Shown piece by piece: positions 1-12,104 of a stretch of 64,000 bases of DNA. Source of the DNA: Solanum dulcamara (lineage: Eukaryota; Streptophyta; Magnoliopsida; Solanales; Solanaceae); assembly GCF_947179165.1 (NCBI RefSeq), contig NC_077245.1, positions 11,130,740-11,194,739 on the forward strand, read 5' to 3'. Position 1 is the stretch's first letter; each line of letters starts with the position of its first letter. Both the position numbers and the translations under genes were made by a program. Under the pieces are notes generated by a model, which was not told the DNA's origin, ran no database searches, and saw nothing but the letters and a program-made list of their open reading frames with translations.

Positions 1-1416
1 TATTTGTTATTCCAGAATCCAAATCATTTCTAATGCTTTCACAAGTCTTAGTCTGTAACTGCTCAAGCTATGTTCCATCGATATACTTGCTGAAATCCCA
101 ATGTCAATTCATACATAATCATTGAACTGTTGTCTCTATTATACAGCTCATTCAAGCCAAAAGCCAAGAAATTAATTATAAACATTAAACTGCACTCCTC
201 ATTTGATGTTTCTTGTCACTTTTAAAGATTTATTTGGAATTGTTGCACTTCAGTATATTCATTATACACACATTTTCATAGAATTTTAATTGTTCCAACA
301 AATCTATAAAAATTTACATGGAACACCCGTCCAGAAACTAGAATATACTAAATGTTAGAACACCTTTAGCAAAATCCTCCGACTTCAATAACAATGCTGG
401 ACTGCATAGAAAAACACAATTACCTTAATGAAGTCAAACTTCACCAAAGGTACGAAATACAGAAATAAAAACAAAGACAAATCGTAAATATGGTTTCCAC
501 ATAATGTATATCTGCAAGCCCAGAAACTAAGATGCAAAGTTAGAATAAAAGAAATTGAATATAACACACTCGACCACCTACTTAAGCAACAAAGAAACAG
601 ACATGAAAATTGATCCTCAAATCCCAAGTCAAAAGGATTGATTCATAAGTCGAAGGTCAACTACAGAAAATATCTTCTAGACAATATATATGCAAATCAC
701 ACAGGTTGAATGGCGAAAGATCAAACAATTCGCAGCAAAGCAATAAACTACAACCTTGGGTAGACTATCCATACAAGAAAATCTTGAAACTAAATGCAAG
801 AAGACTATATCATTTCATAACATCAAGGGAGCAAATAAAAAGATGCAGGTCCAACATTTACACATACGAATGGAGAGACAAACAAGATATACAAGTGCGT
901 GTGCCTACAGGGACTCCAGTCAACAATTGAGCAGATCATCAAAACAACAAACAACATATGAATCCTCATGCTCCATTTAATTTCATCTCAGGCGAAAATT
1001 ACAAGAATGTCATACTTGGGAAAAGAGGAAGATGCATGTTTTTGAGGAATTGAACCCATGACCTTGGATTTTCCAAGGAACCAGTGTGACCTGCTGGACT
1101 GGATGAGGAAAGGAAAAACAAAGAAATGTTAGAAAATCATGCTCAGGAAGGGAAGAGAAAGCAAATGGAAGTTAATCAGTTACTTATCTCGTTTGCCTTT
1201 ATTTTAAATATTGTAATTTTTTGAAATCTTTCCAAGCAAATGAAAATTTTTCAGGTTGAATTTAGACATCACTATGCTAAGCCTAACATTGGCCAGAGCT
1301 TTTTAGTAGCTAATGAAACACAAACTTCTCCAAGACCATGTGGGCGAGATCACTTCTAGACTGGGTATACTACAAAAGGGAAACTAAGTTAGAAATAATG
1401 CCTGCCCAATGCAAAA
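1..1416. other. AT-rich flank downstream of the FRIGIDA-like gene
   Basis: No convincing coding region or RNA gene is visible. The right part should include the 3' UTR of the minus-strand FRIGIDA-like gene. Open frames here are short and match no family I recognise. Confidence 0.5.
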
Positions 1417-3486
1417 CTATCTCTTCCAGTACAAGGAGGATGAAGGATGAGCAAGGGCAGCAGATGGAACAGCATCAACTGCTCGTGAGCCATTGCTTTG
1501 GTATAGTTCAGTTGCTGGAATAGTTTCAGTAAACTGATATGGTGCAGGTATGGTGTTTGGCAACCCCGTAGTGCCTTCCAAATATGGTGGAGGCCTATAA
1601 GCATCACCAGGCATGGTATTTGGCAACCCCAGAGAGCCAGATGCTTCCAAGTAGGATGACGGCCTATAAGCATAGGTGTGGGAGGCCAGTCTGTCATGCA
1701 CAGCTGCATCACCATGCGGTCCATATAACTGACCAGTATAACTTCCTATTAGACCGTTTGTATGATCAACTAGAGTCCCTCCATGAACTCCAACACATGA
1801 ACCTCCGTTCACTGATGTACCTGCTCCAGCTCCAGCCCCATCCATGGCCAGAACACCTCCCACAGGGCCTGTCAGTGAGCCAACAACATTTTGATGTATT
1901 GAGCCTGCAACAGCTCCATGCAATACTGTCGGGGACTGAGAATAGCCATAAATGTGGCCGGCAGTTCCACCATGTTCTAACAAGGTGTTATTGCTATCAT
2001 AAACATGATTAACAACTCTATGTTGTTGTAGAGGCCACGGATTTGGATTTGGAAAATGTGAGGGTTTCATTTCTTTGTTGCTGAAACTACCGGACGACTC
2101 AGCCTCATCAATTTTTCTCTTTTGTGCCATCTTCTGATCAACTGTATGCCTAGTCAATTCAGCATGTTCTTTCTCACCTATATGCTTAATTAAATCAGTA
2201 ATATCTTTCTCTAAGTTCATTATTCTCACATCGATTTGCCAACCAGGAAGGAGTTTCAAAGGATCAATCTTGTGACATTCCAAACATTCTTCGACAGATT
2301 TCAGATCAGACAAGTGCTTCTTTTTACCTGCACACACAGCAATACTTTGTTGTTCAAGTCCCTTAGTATTGTTCAAATATGACACTTCAGAGTTATGTAA
2401 AAATGATGTCAAGATACTACGAGGGTTAAATTTGTCCTCCATTCCAAAAGTATAGGCAATATCAATGGCCCCAACTACTAAATAGTTCTTCAGCATCCAC
2501 TCTAGTATTCTTGGAATCCTTTCCATGAGAGCGCTTGATCTCCTAAGAGCACCAGATATCTTCGAGGCGCCACTTACTTGAATCAAATATCTAATATCCC
2601 GGTCTAAAAATCCTAGTGGAATCCCAAAACACCCAATGAGCAACAGCAAACCCCGGGCATCCATTTCATGAGCCTTTGATACACCTCCTTGGGATAACAT
2701 CCTCGCCCGCCATGCTGAAGCTGCCTGCTCCGCCTCTTCTTTCACCCATTTTTCAATCTTAACTACTCTTCCCTCTCCCATCGTCAGCAAGAGGCATTCC
2801 AAAGCCAATAGAGAAGCCTTTCCTTTTAAGCTATCAACACGCTTCCTGGACCCCTTGTTGATACATTTCCATACAAGCGTTGCTGGATTGGGTGAAAGTT
2901 TCAATGCCTTAGGAACTTGTTCACGCAATCCATCTATATCTGAGATATGCGTTATAATGTACCTCTTCAGATCAACAATTTTCATTGTTTCACACAGAAA
3001 TTCCAGCTCTGAACGAGAAGAGGGTTTCAATTCCTCCTCCTCCTCCTCATCTTCCTCTTCCTCCTCCTCCTCCTCCTCATCATCATCATCGTCGTCTTCG
3101 CCTTCCTCTTCCTCCTCCTCCTCCTCCTCTTCATCTTCAGAGGCGTCAGACTCGCAAGATGGATCTGGCTCTGGATCTAGGGTTGGGAGTGTCACTGGTG
3201 GCGGAGTGGTATTAGCTGTGTGTGGAGGTGGAGTGAGCAGTAGTAGAACAGCGGAGTCAATTGAGGTCCGGACGGCATCAATGTGTTGTTCTACGTCAGT
3301 CAAGCATCGCTGGAACGCAGAGAGTCCGTCGGATAGTTTGCTGAGATTGGCAATGACCAATTCCTGGGAATTTTTTGCTTGACATTCCGACTGTTGAGCT
3401 TGCTCTTCTACTAATTTGGTGTTCAGTGGTGGTTCTGACCGTGGCGTAGCACCGGCGGAATCCGTTGGTTTTTTCATCTTATTCAT
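1417..3486 (-). CDS. FRIGIDA-like protein (Frigida domain), 689 aa, single exon
   Basis: Uninterrupted 689-codon frame ending in ...SSSLYWKR-stop. The N-terminal ~80 residues are Leu-rich and look coiled-coil forming (NLSKLSDGLSAFQRCLTDVE). A Pro-rich stretch (about 84-108) follows, then an almost pure Glu/Asp tract (about 117-153). The Frigida domain spans roughly 158-460, with hallmark stretches LKRYIITHISDIDGLREQVP, MLSQGGVSKAHEMDARGLLL and YLVVGAIDIAYTFGMEDKF. A Lys/Arg patch (AQKRKID) resembles a nuclear localisation signal, and the C-terminal third is rich in Gly, His, Tyr and Pro. FRIGIDA-family proteins are nuclear scaffolds; FRI itself recruits chromatin factors to activate FLC, while FRL members have other, often unclear roles. 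Which FRL subgroup this belongs to is not resolved. The start is the first Met of the frame. Confidence 0.9.
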   Translation of the reverse strand: MNKMKKPTDSAGATPRSEPPLNTKLVEEQAQQSECQAKNSQELVIANLSKLSDGLSAFQRCLTDVEQHIDAVRTSIDSAVLLLLTPPPHTANTTPPPVTLPTLDPEPDPSCESDASEDEEEEEEEEEEGEDDDDDDEEEEEEEEEDEEEEEELKPSSRSELEFLCETMKIVDLKRYIITHISDIDGLREQVPKALKLSPNPATLVWKCINKGSRKRVDSLKGKASLLALECLLLTMGEGRVVKIEKWVKEEAEQAASAWRARMLSQGGVSKAHEMDARGLLLLIGCFGIPLGFLDRDIRYLIQVSGASKISGALRRSSALMERIPRILEWMLKNYLVVGAIDIAYTFGMEDKFNPRSILTSFLHNSEVSYLNNTKGLEQQSIAVCAGKKKHLSDLKSVEECLECHKIDPLKLLPGWQIDVRIMNLEKDITDLIKHIGEKEHAELTRHTVDQKMAQKRKIDEAESSGSFSNKEMKPSHFPNPNPWPLQQHRVVNHVYDSNNTLLEHGGTAGHIYGYSQSPTVLHGAVAGSIHQNVVGSLTGPVGGVLAMDGAGAGAGTSVNGGSCVGVHGGTLVDHTNGLIGSYTGQLYGPHGDAAVHDRLASHTYAYRPSSYLEASGSLGLPNTMPGDAYRPPPYLEGTTGLPNTIPAPYQFTETIPATELYQSNGSRAVDAVPSAALAHPSSSLYWKR
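3033..3140. repeat. TCC/TCA/TCG trinucleotide microsatellite inside the FRIGIDA-like CDS
   Basis: Runs of tcc, tca, tct and tcg triplets on the plus strand encode Glu/Asp runs on the minus strand. Because the unit is a triplet, length changes would alter the acidic tract without shifting the frame. The same DNA gives a spurious poly-Ser frame on the plus strand. Confidence 0.9.
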
Positions 3487-6449
3487 CGGAGTAAAATGGG
3501 GAGAACAGAGGAAAATTGACCAAACAGAAGAAGGGAGAAAGTGACAAAATAAGTCCTTTAAGTATTAGGTTAGGTTCAAAATTGTCCTTTGTATTTACAT
3601 CTGAGGAAATTAAGTCCTTTTAGTTTTTTATATATATATTTTGGTGTTCGATTTATATAAAAAGAATTCAAATCAAAAAATTTAATTAAATCGGTTAAAT
3701 AAATTAATTTTTTTTAAAAAAAATAGCTGAACGGATAAATATATATATATATATATATATTTTTATAATTATATATATAATATAATATTTTTATAATTAA
3801 TTATATAATATATTATTTTTATAAATAATTTAAAATATTTTTTTTATATATTTTCATCAAAATTTATTTATGCTTGAAAAAAATCAAAAAATTGCACTTT
3901 CGGCAATGATAAAGCGGAAAAGTTTACATTATTTTTTCTAAATGGTATAAGAACGATGTGTTTTTTTTTAAAAAAAAAAAAATGCTATATAATAAACAAT
4001 GTGTAAAAGCTTATACACTTTATTTTGTTTGTTTTTTTTAAAAAAAATGCTATATAATAAACAATGTGTAAAAGCTTATACACTTTATTGTTAATATATC
4101 ATTTGAATAACTGAAATTATCTCATCACCCCTAAAGATTCTGTAGTTACACTACCTTATTCAGAAATTTGTATGTAGCTAGAATTTTAATTTTATGGGTT
4201 CTTAAATTTACAATAACAATTTTAAGTGATAATAACTGAATTTTAAATTTAATATTTATTGAATTTATTAGCATAAATATATTATTTGAGTAAAATCTAC
4301 TAAGTTCGTCTGAATTTGCATGTGGGATACTAGCTCCGCCCTTGGCACTAACATCTTCATACATTATAATTTTTTATGCAGAACTCAAACTCGTGACGTT
4401 TAATTAAGAGAATGGGGATAAATAACAGATTGACTTCCTTTTGCTTTCACCTCTCATTTCATTTCCCCACCTTCCAACAAACATTATTTTCTGGTTTCTG
4501 TAATCTGTTGCTTGAAGACAAATGCAGAGTGAATTTGTGTATATTTTATTTATTGTTGTTTCTCTTGTAACCATGTGCATACATATTATCTTATTATTGA
4601 TATTGATATAGTTGCCATGATAATTTATTTTAAATTAGTTTAATTCATCTTTCAAGTATTCAAGAAAGACACAATGTCTCTTCTTAATTAGTTTAACTAT
4701 ACAATAAGTTAAACATACTAAGTAAAAGCCGACTTCTTTTATCGAGTGACTTTTTCTATTAGTCATAAAAGAGATGATTTGAGCGGAAGCTTTCTGAAAT
4801 ATCGTAATTTATTAATTTCTTTGTAAAAGTAAAAATTAATTATTATTTATAAAAATTTTGGTGGTGTTCGGCAATGCTTATGTCCATTATTCAAAGGTTA
4901 CTATTCTAATTTTTATTACATAAAAAATATTTTTGTTTGACTATTACAAAATAACTAATTGAATTGGGTAAAGCTCCACCCAAAAGTGAGAAAAAATGAC
5001 AAAAATTTGAGGTAGGTTTAAAATTCAAATAATTTTGTATAACGATCTTAATTGAAATGATTAAGAAATATCAAGCAATCTTAGAAAGAAATATTTGTTT
5101 AAATTACATTAGTAGGCATTAAACTATGTTAATTTGACTTCTTTTTATTGTTATATTCAAATTATGTTATTTGATTGAAATTGTAAAAATTTCAGGTATT
5201 TGTTTTTTAAAAAATCTCATACCTAAATGAGTCATTAATTTTAATAAAAATAGAGAAAAAGGTCTGGTATACTCTCCAACTTTATCATTTAGAGATGATA
5301 TAGAACCATTAAATTATTGGCTTATTGTCTATCAATTATTGATTATTATCAGTTAGATTATCGATTTAATCATTAAGATTTGATACAAAAAATCATTTAA
5401 AATCATTTAGAAACAAAGTGACAAACCAAATGAACTATACAAATGAACTGACAGATTGCATCTTACTCAAAAACAAACACCGACACATTGTATAATAACC
5501 GAAAGTTTTGAGACAACCAAAAATGAAAAAATGAAACAAAACTCTAAGTCAAGAACTATATATACTGCATGACACATACACACACATATATATATAATTT
5601 ATTAATTTACTATCAGGTTATAAATTAACTTATTAAAAAAATTTAAAATTATTAATAATAGATAATTCGATAATAACAAAAATCAAAATCATTATTAACA
5701 TCGCTAAATTTATAATCCTATCATCGATTTTGATTCAAATTTCAAAGAGGCCTAATTTCATGGGAGTATCTTCTTGCCGTACGGACATAGAACCATTAAG
5801 TTATTGACTTATTTCAAAATGGTCCCAATATTCACAGTACAATTCGAATTTCTAATAAAAGAAACAAACCAACTACCTCTTACAAAGTCAAATGTAACAA
5901 TTTATCATTAAAAAATCTCAAGTGAAATTAACTTTTTTTCTTTTTTCAAAAAAATAAAAAAAAAATGAAGAAAGAAAGAAAGAAACAAACAGAAGCCATT
6001 GTTGTTGTTTGTCCCTTTTCTTGTCAACCCTTTCCCTTTCCCTTTCCCAACGAATCTCTCAGAATCATAAATTCAAAAATAAAAAAAAAAAAATAGGCCA
6101 AATCTCACAACTGTCACCACTACCATTGCATTAACCCCAGCTCAACTCCCATAGTAATACATTATACATATGCCCCAGATCTGTTCTGACATTTCCAATC
6201 ATTATTTCTCTAAGGTTCGCTCAGAATACCACCACCACCACTAATTTCTATGCTGTTTTGGGGCTAAAGATTTTATCTTTTGTTCAAGAACTTATTTGGG
6301 TTTTCATTTTCTTGGATTTTTGTTTCAGGGTATATGTTGTAATGTGTGTTTGTTGTATGTAGATCTTGAGCTGGAAATTTCATAATTGAGAGTTTTGGAT
6401 TGAGGGAAAAGCTAAGGGGGTGTTATATATTTGAAAAGGGGTAAAAAGA
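3487..6449. other. Intergenic region between divergent FRIGIDA-like and hydroxylase genes
   Basis: Very AT-rich spacer with TA microsatellites (about 3740-3800) and many A/T runs. It must hold both promoters and the hydroxylase 5' UTR (its right end, with CT-rich tracts at about 6015-6060). No gene is visible. A diverged transposon remnant is possible around 5255-5830, where a phrase about 'atagaaccattaa' recurs. Confidence 0.6.
3961..4090. repeat. 65-bp tandem duplication with TTTAAA-rich linker
   Basis: The segment beginning aatgctatataataaacaat occurs at 3981 and again at 4046 (period 65). Both copies continue identically through the HindIII-type aagctt and tatacactttatt. Each copy is preceded by an oligo-T/oligo-A block able to fold back. 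Confidence 0.85.
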
Positions 6450-9400
6450 ATGGTGTTTTGGGAGGGTTATGTGAGTGATGAATTGATGGGGACATTTGCC
6501 CCAATAGTGGTGTATTGGTTGTATGCAGGGTTTTATCAGCTATTGCCTCCAATGGATAGATACCGTCTTCACACAAGGAAAGAGGAAGATACCAAGAATT
6601 TAGTTCCGCTGAGTTCTGTTGTTAAAGGGGTTCTTATCCAGCAGTTTTTTCAGGCAACTGTTGCTCATCTGCTCTTCGTGGTAAATTCCTCAGCTAATTC
6701 TGTTTCTGAAATCTGTCTATCTTGGTTGGAATTATTTTGATTAATTAGGTAGCTGTGTGTGACTGGGTGGGCAAAGCCTGTAGGAGTGGATAGGTAGAGC
6801 TGCTCCTTTGATGGCATGTAGATCACACATTTGAGGTTTTGTAGAAATGCAAACAGAAGGATGTGTACGACATACACCCTCCTCCTACTAACACTAGTTG
6901 GGAGCAGTTTATGCATGGACTAAATTGATTTATAGCGAATTGTTCAGATTATATTGCTGTCAGACTTCCAATTATAACCAACTTGTTGTTTGCATTTAGC
7001 CATTTACTTAAGAGGATAACTAACAATTGCATGGCTTCTCATGTGGTGTGATCTAATTAGAGCAGTGGTTATTTGATTTAGATTCGAGATTCTTCTATTT
7101 AATGTGTCAATCAGCCTTAGCTTATGCTGTGTTTACTTTCTTCGACAACACTGACCAGCGACAGACGTGCTCCCCCCTCCCCTTCATATTTTACATCCAT
7201 ATAACATTCAAATGCTAATTCCATCATGATACTTGGTATTGTCCGTCAAAGAATACCGTGTCTCATGAAATTGATAGAAAAGGAGTCAGAAAGGAGGAAA
7301 GAAAGTACAGAAAAAAAAATCTAAAGCATAGTAACCATTATGTCATATCCTAAGATGATGAAAGTATTTTCTTAACAAGTCAATGAATGCAGGAATGGTG
7401 ACTTTCAATCTTTTCAGCTAGAAGCGTTGTTAAGTTCTACAAAGACGGTCCAATAGTGGCCATCGGCAAATGTGCTCCCCCTCCAATACACATAATAGTA
7501 TAATCTTTGATCGTTCAAAGGATTGACTACATTGAACATTTTCTTCATGAAATTGATAGAAGTGGACAGAGAGGGAAAGAAGTCTATAATAAAGTATCTA
7601 AAGCCCGCAAAACTGATCATCATGTTATATTCTCCTGAGTGAATGCAGCATTTTTTTAACAAGTTAATGAACAAAGGTTTGGGCAAGTTTCAAATTTTGT
7701 GTGTTGCAAGAAGCATAAGAAAGTTAGATAAAGAATGTTATATTAGATTGTACGCATTTGTAGATGACGTTAAATCAATTTGTGTATTTGACCTAACCTA
7801 TAAGCACGAGGAAGTGAAATGAAGAGCTAAGTAGCTTTTCTGGTCTTACTGAAAGGCATGCCTCAAATGTGCCCATTTTTCACTTCAAGTACGCCAATTT
7901 AGGGACACGTAAGAATTGGATGAGCTTCAAGGAGACACCAAATGGTGACTTCTCATCTCACATCAGATATTAGAATTTTAAAGGAAAACTATCTGAAAGA
8001 TCAGTTGCTCCCGCCTCCCATAATGGTCAAAGTAGGACATATGGTGTTTGGCTTACTAGCATTCTGTTGTATGTTCCAAATCAGGGTGTTGTAATATGTG
8101 TGGCCAAATATGGAAATGCCAGATTTACTTGTTCAAACTTGACCTTGTGTGTTGCTTCCTTTTTTTTCTACATTGATGCGTTTATTGAGTTATTGTTCTT
8201 GTCTTGTAAAGTTTGCATAGCTTTTCGCTTTATTGCCATTATGCTATATATATTGTTTTTCTCTCTTACTTGGGACTGTGACTTTTGAGCCGAGGGTCTT
8301 TCGGAAACAACCTCTCTATCTCCATGAGGTAGTGGTAAGGTCTGCGTACATCCTACCCTCCCCAGACCCCACTTGTGGGATTTCATTGGGTATGCTGTTA
8401 TTGTTGTTGTTGATACGTTTATTGAACTATCAACTTCTAGAATGAACTTGCAGAATTTGTAATTTCAAAAGGTTTTAGGGACACTATTTTCTATCATGTA
8501 GAGAGTTCAAGTCTTGCTATATTTTAGTCATCACTGAGCTGATCAACCTAACAATAAACATGGTGCCAATATTGTTTCCCAGATGACTATAATAACAAAA
8601 CATGCTTATTCAATGGGTAGCTACTCCCTGGGTTTCCTCGATGTAACCATTGGATAACACCAATATAATTTAGCCATGTGGACGAACTCTTCCATACCTT
8701 CTCCCTCTGTTAGGCCACAACTTTCATATTGGTCTTATAGCATCTGTGGACGTATATTATTGAAGAAAACGCATATGTTTTGGGAGCTTGTTTGCTCCAA
8801 AAGAGTGAAATCTTATTTATTGCGAAATGCCTGTTTGCTCTATTGTGCTGGATAATGAATGAAGAACCGGTGACCACTTCTTCCTACGGACATCTTTCAG
8901 TATGGGCGACCAGGGTTCAAAATCCTAACGAAGGCAAAAAACACTAAGAGGTTTCTTTTCACTTGTCTAAGCCTTGTTGGGCACAATTACTTGGTGCCTT
9001 TGTTGGTGAGAGGCGGTTGGTACCTAGTGAAATAATCAAGTGGTGCAAGCTGGCTTGAGCACCACAATTATCATTTAGAAAAAAATTCCAGTTAAATTTC
9101 TTTCCCCCCCCCCCCCCCCCCCCCCCTTTAAAGATGGCGAAATTGCACATTAATGGGGCTGTCTTTAATATGTATTTTTTCCTCTTTGTTTCTTCAACTT
9201 TTTAATTCCCCATGCTAATAACTTGTATGAGCATTTCTTGAATTTGGATAAACCTTGAATGACATAACATTTCGGAAGAGGTCGAACAATATGTGTGGTT
9301 ATCACTCACCTTTTTATTTATACATAGGGTTGGGAATTTGTCCTTATTTTGTCCAGAAACCTACAAATCCTCCTGCTTTCTCTTTATCCTAATTAATTAA

Positions 9401-12104
9401 ATTAACATGGTTATTGAGTTTTTGCACTGGGGTTCCATTAGCTGATAGGGTCACAGGATAAAGGTGATCTTTTGCCTTTTAGTGAAGTTTTACAGCTATC
9501 AAAAGTCTTCACCCATGACCTATCAGTAAAAATGAAGTATTGACCTAACTATTTTATGGTTGAGACACGTGGAATGATCTGTGTCCTCCAATATAGGGTG
9601 TTGGGCTGTTAATGCAACAAACTTTTTCTGGTACAGTCGTATTTGCTGTGGCATACAGATAGTTTCAAAGATGTCATCTATATGACTTGACTTCTCTTCG
9701 AGCAATTATCATGGATAGATCGCGGGGCAATTGTGTAGCAAATGGTTAATGATCTAACAGGAACTAATAAACAGAGTAGTTCTTAAAATTCATACTTACA
9801 TGTTGGACTTTAGAGATTTCTACAAATGCTTATTTTGCTCATCAACTGTCAGTGAATTAAGTTTTTGTCTCATGATCTGATATTGTGAGCTTGCTGAAGT
9901 TGTATTCTCTTCTCTTCTTTTTTACCTTGTCATTTTTTTGGTTTATAATTGGTCACATTTTATTCATGAAATGGCAGATGACAGAGCGTGTGAGTTTGGC
10001 TCAAAAGATTGGGCAGTTAGAATTCAAATTCAAATTCTACCTGGTGACTTTGAGACTTGGAGGTTACCTCCCACATTATTGAGGCTATTGGACTGTTTGT
10101 GATTATCACATCTTTTACCATGTTTAGATTGGCCGCAGGTCATGGATTACCTCATTCATCTTATCCCCGTCTTTATCGTTGATCTTTAGTGACACAATGT
10201 TGAAAGTAGATACAGTCCAAACAACCACAATTCTCAACCTTGCTTCAAATTCATCAGCTAACACATCTTTTGGTCCAGTGACAATTCCTACCACTTGTCT
10301 ACCCAAGCGTGTTATGAATATCTGAGTCAATGACCAATTTGTAAAACTTATTTGATATAACATCAGAGCGCCAAGACCAACATCATGTCTTTAATATACT
10401 TGTTTGCCTAAATCCATCACCTGGAGGCAAAAGTGCCTGTCTGGTTTCTCCAATAATATGACTCAGTCCTTAGTGTATTTGTATAGATGTTTTAGAAGCA
10501 CTGCAGTTGGCTCAATCAGAACAGTGAGCAAGCAACAAATACTGGAAACTACAGTCATTTACTGTAAAGGATAATTTCGGGTAGGAAATCACTAGGCCAA
10601 ACTGTTCTGTTATCACTATTCATTCATCTTTTCAAGTTTCCCTAGTGCAACTGTCATTGATCAACAACGGCTATTCAGAAAGGAGTAAGTAGAATAGAGA
10701 TTGTGGCTTTGTATAGTTTGATAGGTTACAGAGTGGGAAACTAAAAGATGGGGAAGATAGGGGTTGCATGAGCAACAAGAAATTCGGAGAAAAGCATAGA
10801 TAGGAAAATTGGTAGGGCAAAGGGGAGAGTAAAGGGACCTCGGGTGTGAGTTGATGTCTGAGTGTAAAATTACAAAGTCGTCGATCTGGGTGGTGGAAGT
10901 GGGCTGAGGATGGATGGATTTTTAACAGAGTACTTTACTTTACTTTTCGTTCTTCTTGTAATTCAATATTCTGGTTGATTTTATTAAATGTACTGCACTT
11001 TGTGTTATTAAGTCTGCTCTTTCTGTGCTTAAACTCTGTTCTTATTGAGGCATATGTTAAGAAAATAGCATGTTGAGCATAAGTGGAAAATCAAGACCAG
11101 CTGGTAGAGTTAATGAGTTCATAAACATAGAAACTATTTTACTCTTTGAGGCTAGCCCCATCCTGCATTAACTTCGAACTTAGAAGGGTAAAGCTGCTAG
11201 CTAGCACGAAATAGTGTTGCATGGGTTCTTAGAGTGCTGATTGAAAGAAAATCATGAGGTTGTGTAATAAGGTTATCTGAAGTTCAATTTCACTTTGAGT
11301 AAAGATTTTGGCGCTTAAAAGCTATTCAATGGAAGAAGTATTAGTTTCCTGTACCAGCTACATATATCTATAGTAGAGTAGCTAGTGATTGTTATAGTTG
11401 GGAGGATATATCTCGTTTCTGCAAAGCCAGATAAAATAGTTACAGAGTCTATTGTTTTAAATAGGCTGGGAATGAAGATTGTTGATCCTATTTCTTTATG
11501 ATATTGATTAGCTTTTGCAATTTATAGACAATAACTTAAAGTTTCTGGTTTTCTATTGCAGTTAACTTGTAAGGTAACTACATCAGAAACTGTAGTCCAG
11601 CCCTCAATTCCTGTTCAGATTGTGCAGATCATTATCGCGATGCTGGTCATGGACACATGGCAGTACTTTGTGCATCGCTACATGCATCAGAACAAGTTTC
11701 TGTACCGCCATATTCATTCCCAGCATCATCGGTTGGTTGTGCCTTACGCGATTGGTGCCCTTTATAACCACCCACTTGAAGGTCTCCTCCTGGATACCTT
11801 TGGTGGTGCTCTTTCGTTTCTTGTTGCTGGAATGACCGCACGTACTGCTGTAATCTTTTTCTGCTTTGCTGTGGTCAAAACAGTTGATGATCATTGTGGA
11901 CTTTGGCTACCTGGTAATATCTTCCATTTGTTTTTCCAAAATAACACTGCTTACCATGACATTCATCATCAGCTCCAAGGCACAAAGTTCAATTATTCTC
12001 AGCCATTCTTTGCCATTTGGGACAAACTTCTTGGAACATACAGGCCATACAGACTTGTAAAAAGGCCTGAGGGTGGTTTCGAGGCACGACTGATGAAGGA
12101 TTAG
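6450..12104 (+). CDS. SBH1: Sphingoid base C4-hydroxylase (sphinganine C4-monooxygenase), two exons
   Basis: Exons 6450-6680 and 11562-12104 join in phase 0 to give 257 aa, close to the about 260 aa of Arabidopsis SBH1/SBH2. The protein starts [15 protein letters not shown]. Histidine clusters of the fatty-acid-hydroxylase superfamily are all present: HRYMH (115-119), HSQHH (129-133) and HDIHH (209-213), which bind the di-iron centre. Hydrophobic segments fit an ER membrane protein. The enzyme hydroxylates C4 of the long-chain base, making phytosphingosine-type ceramides. Splice sites are cgtg|gtaaat and ttgcag|ttaac. The 4.9-kb intron is large and holds SINEs. The symbol is by family; SBH1 versus SBH2 cannot be separated here. 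Confidence 0.95.
8194..8409 (+). mobile_element. SINE with (TTG)n tail, SolS-like
   Basis: The body ends with a typical Solanaceae SINE 3' segment (ggtaaggtctgcgtacatcc, then ccccagaccccacttgtggg) and a ttgttgttg tail. It is flanked by 21-bp direct repeats at 8173-8193 and 8410-8430 that differ at three positions, as expected for an aged target-site duplication. Family assignment is from memory. Confidence 0.75.
8850..9086 (+). mobile_element. SINE, TS-like, degenerate
   Basis: Shows the order of a TS-type SINE: a tRNA-like head with a B-box-like ccagggttcaaaatcc, then gcaaaaaacactaag, a middle ttgtctaagccttg, a segment ending gcaagctggcttgagcacca, and an A-rich end. Sequence decay is considerable and edges are approximate. 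The same pattern is seen at 51126-51350. Confidence 0.6.
9104..9126. repeat. 23-bp poly-C run
   Basis: Uninterrupted homopolymer of about 23 C, just after the end of the SINE. Length in such runs is uncertain in sequence data. Confidence 0.9.

Larger units (their letters stand above)
6681..11561 (+). other. 4.9-kb intron of the sphingoid base hydroxylase gene
   Basis: GT at 6681 and AG at 11560-11561. It holds two SINE-like insertions (8194-8409 and about 8850-9086), a 23-bp poly-C run (9104-9126) and a diverged pair of similar segments (about 7250-7400 and 7510-7690, sharing catgaaattgataga and taacaagt motifs). The rest shows no gene. Confidence 0.8.

Noticed and set aside
1584..2012. Plus-strand 142-codon frame rich in His and Leu
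   Set aside because: Lies wholly opposite the FRIGIDA-like CDS and resembles no family.
2855..3382. Plus-strand frame with a long poly-Ser run
   Set aside because: It is the antisense shadow of the acidic tract of the FRIGIDA-like gene.
7414..7686. Minus-strand 90-codon frame
   Set aside because: It covers one of two diverged repeat-like segments in the intron, and no domain is seen.
8850..9086. tRNA gene from the A/B-box-like head
   Set aside because: No cloverleaf with an acceptor stem could be formed; the following sequence is SINE body.
10124..10363. Minus-strand 79-codon frame in the hydroxylase intron
   Set aside because: Protein-like in composition but isolated, without splice partners or a recognisable domain; may be a captured gene fragment.
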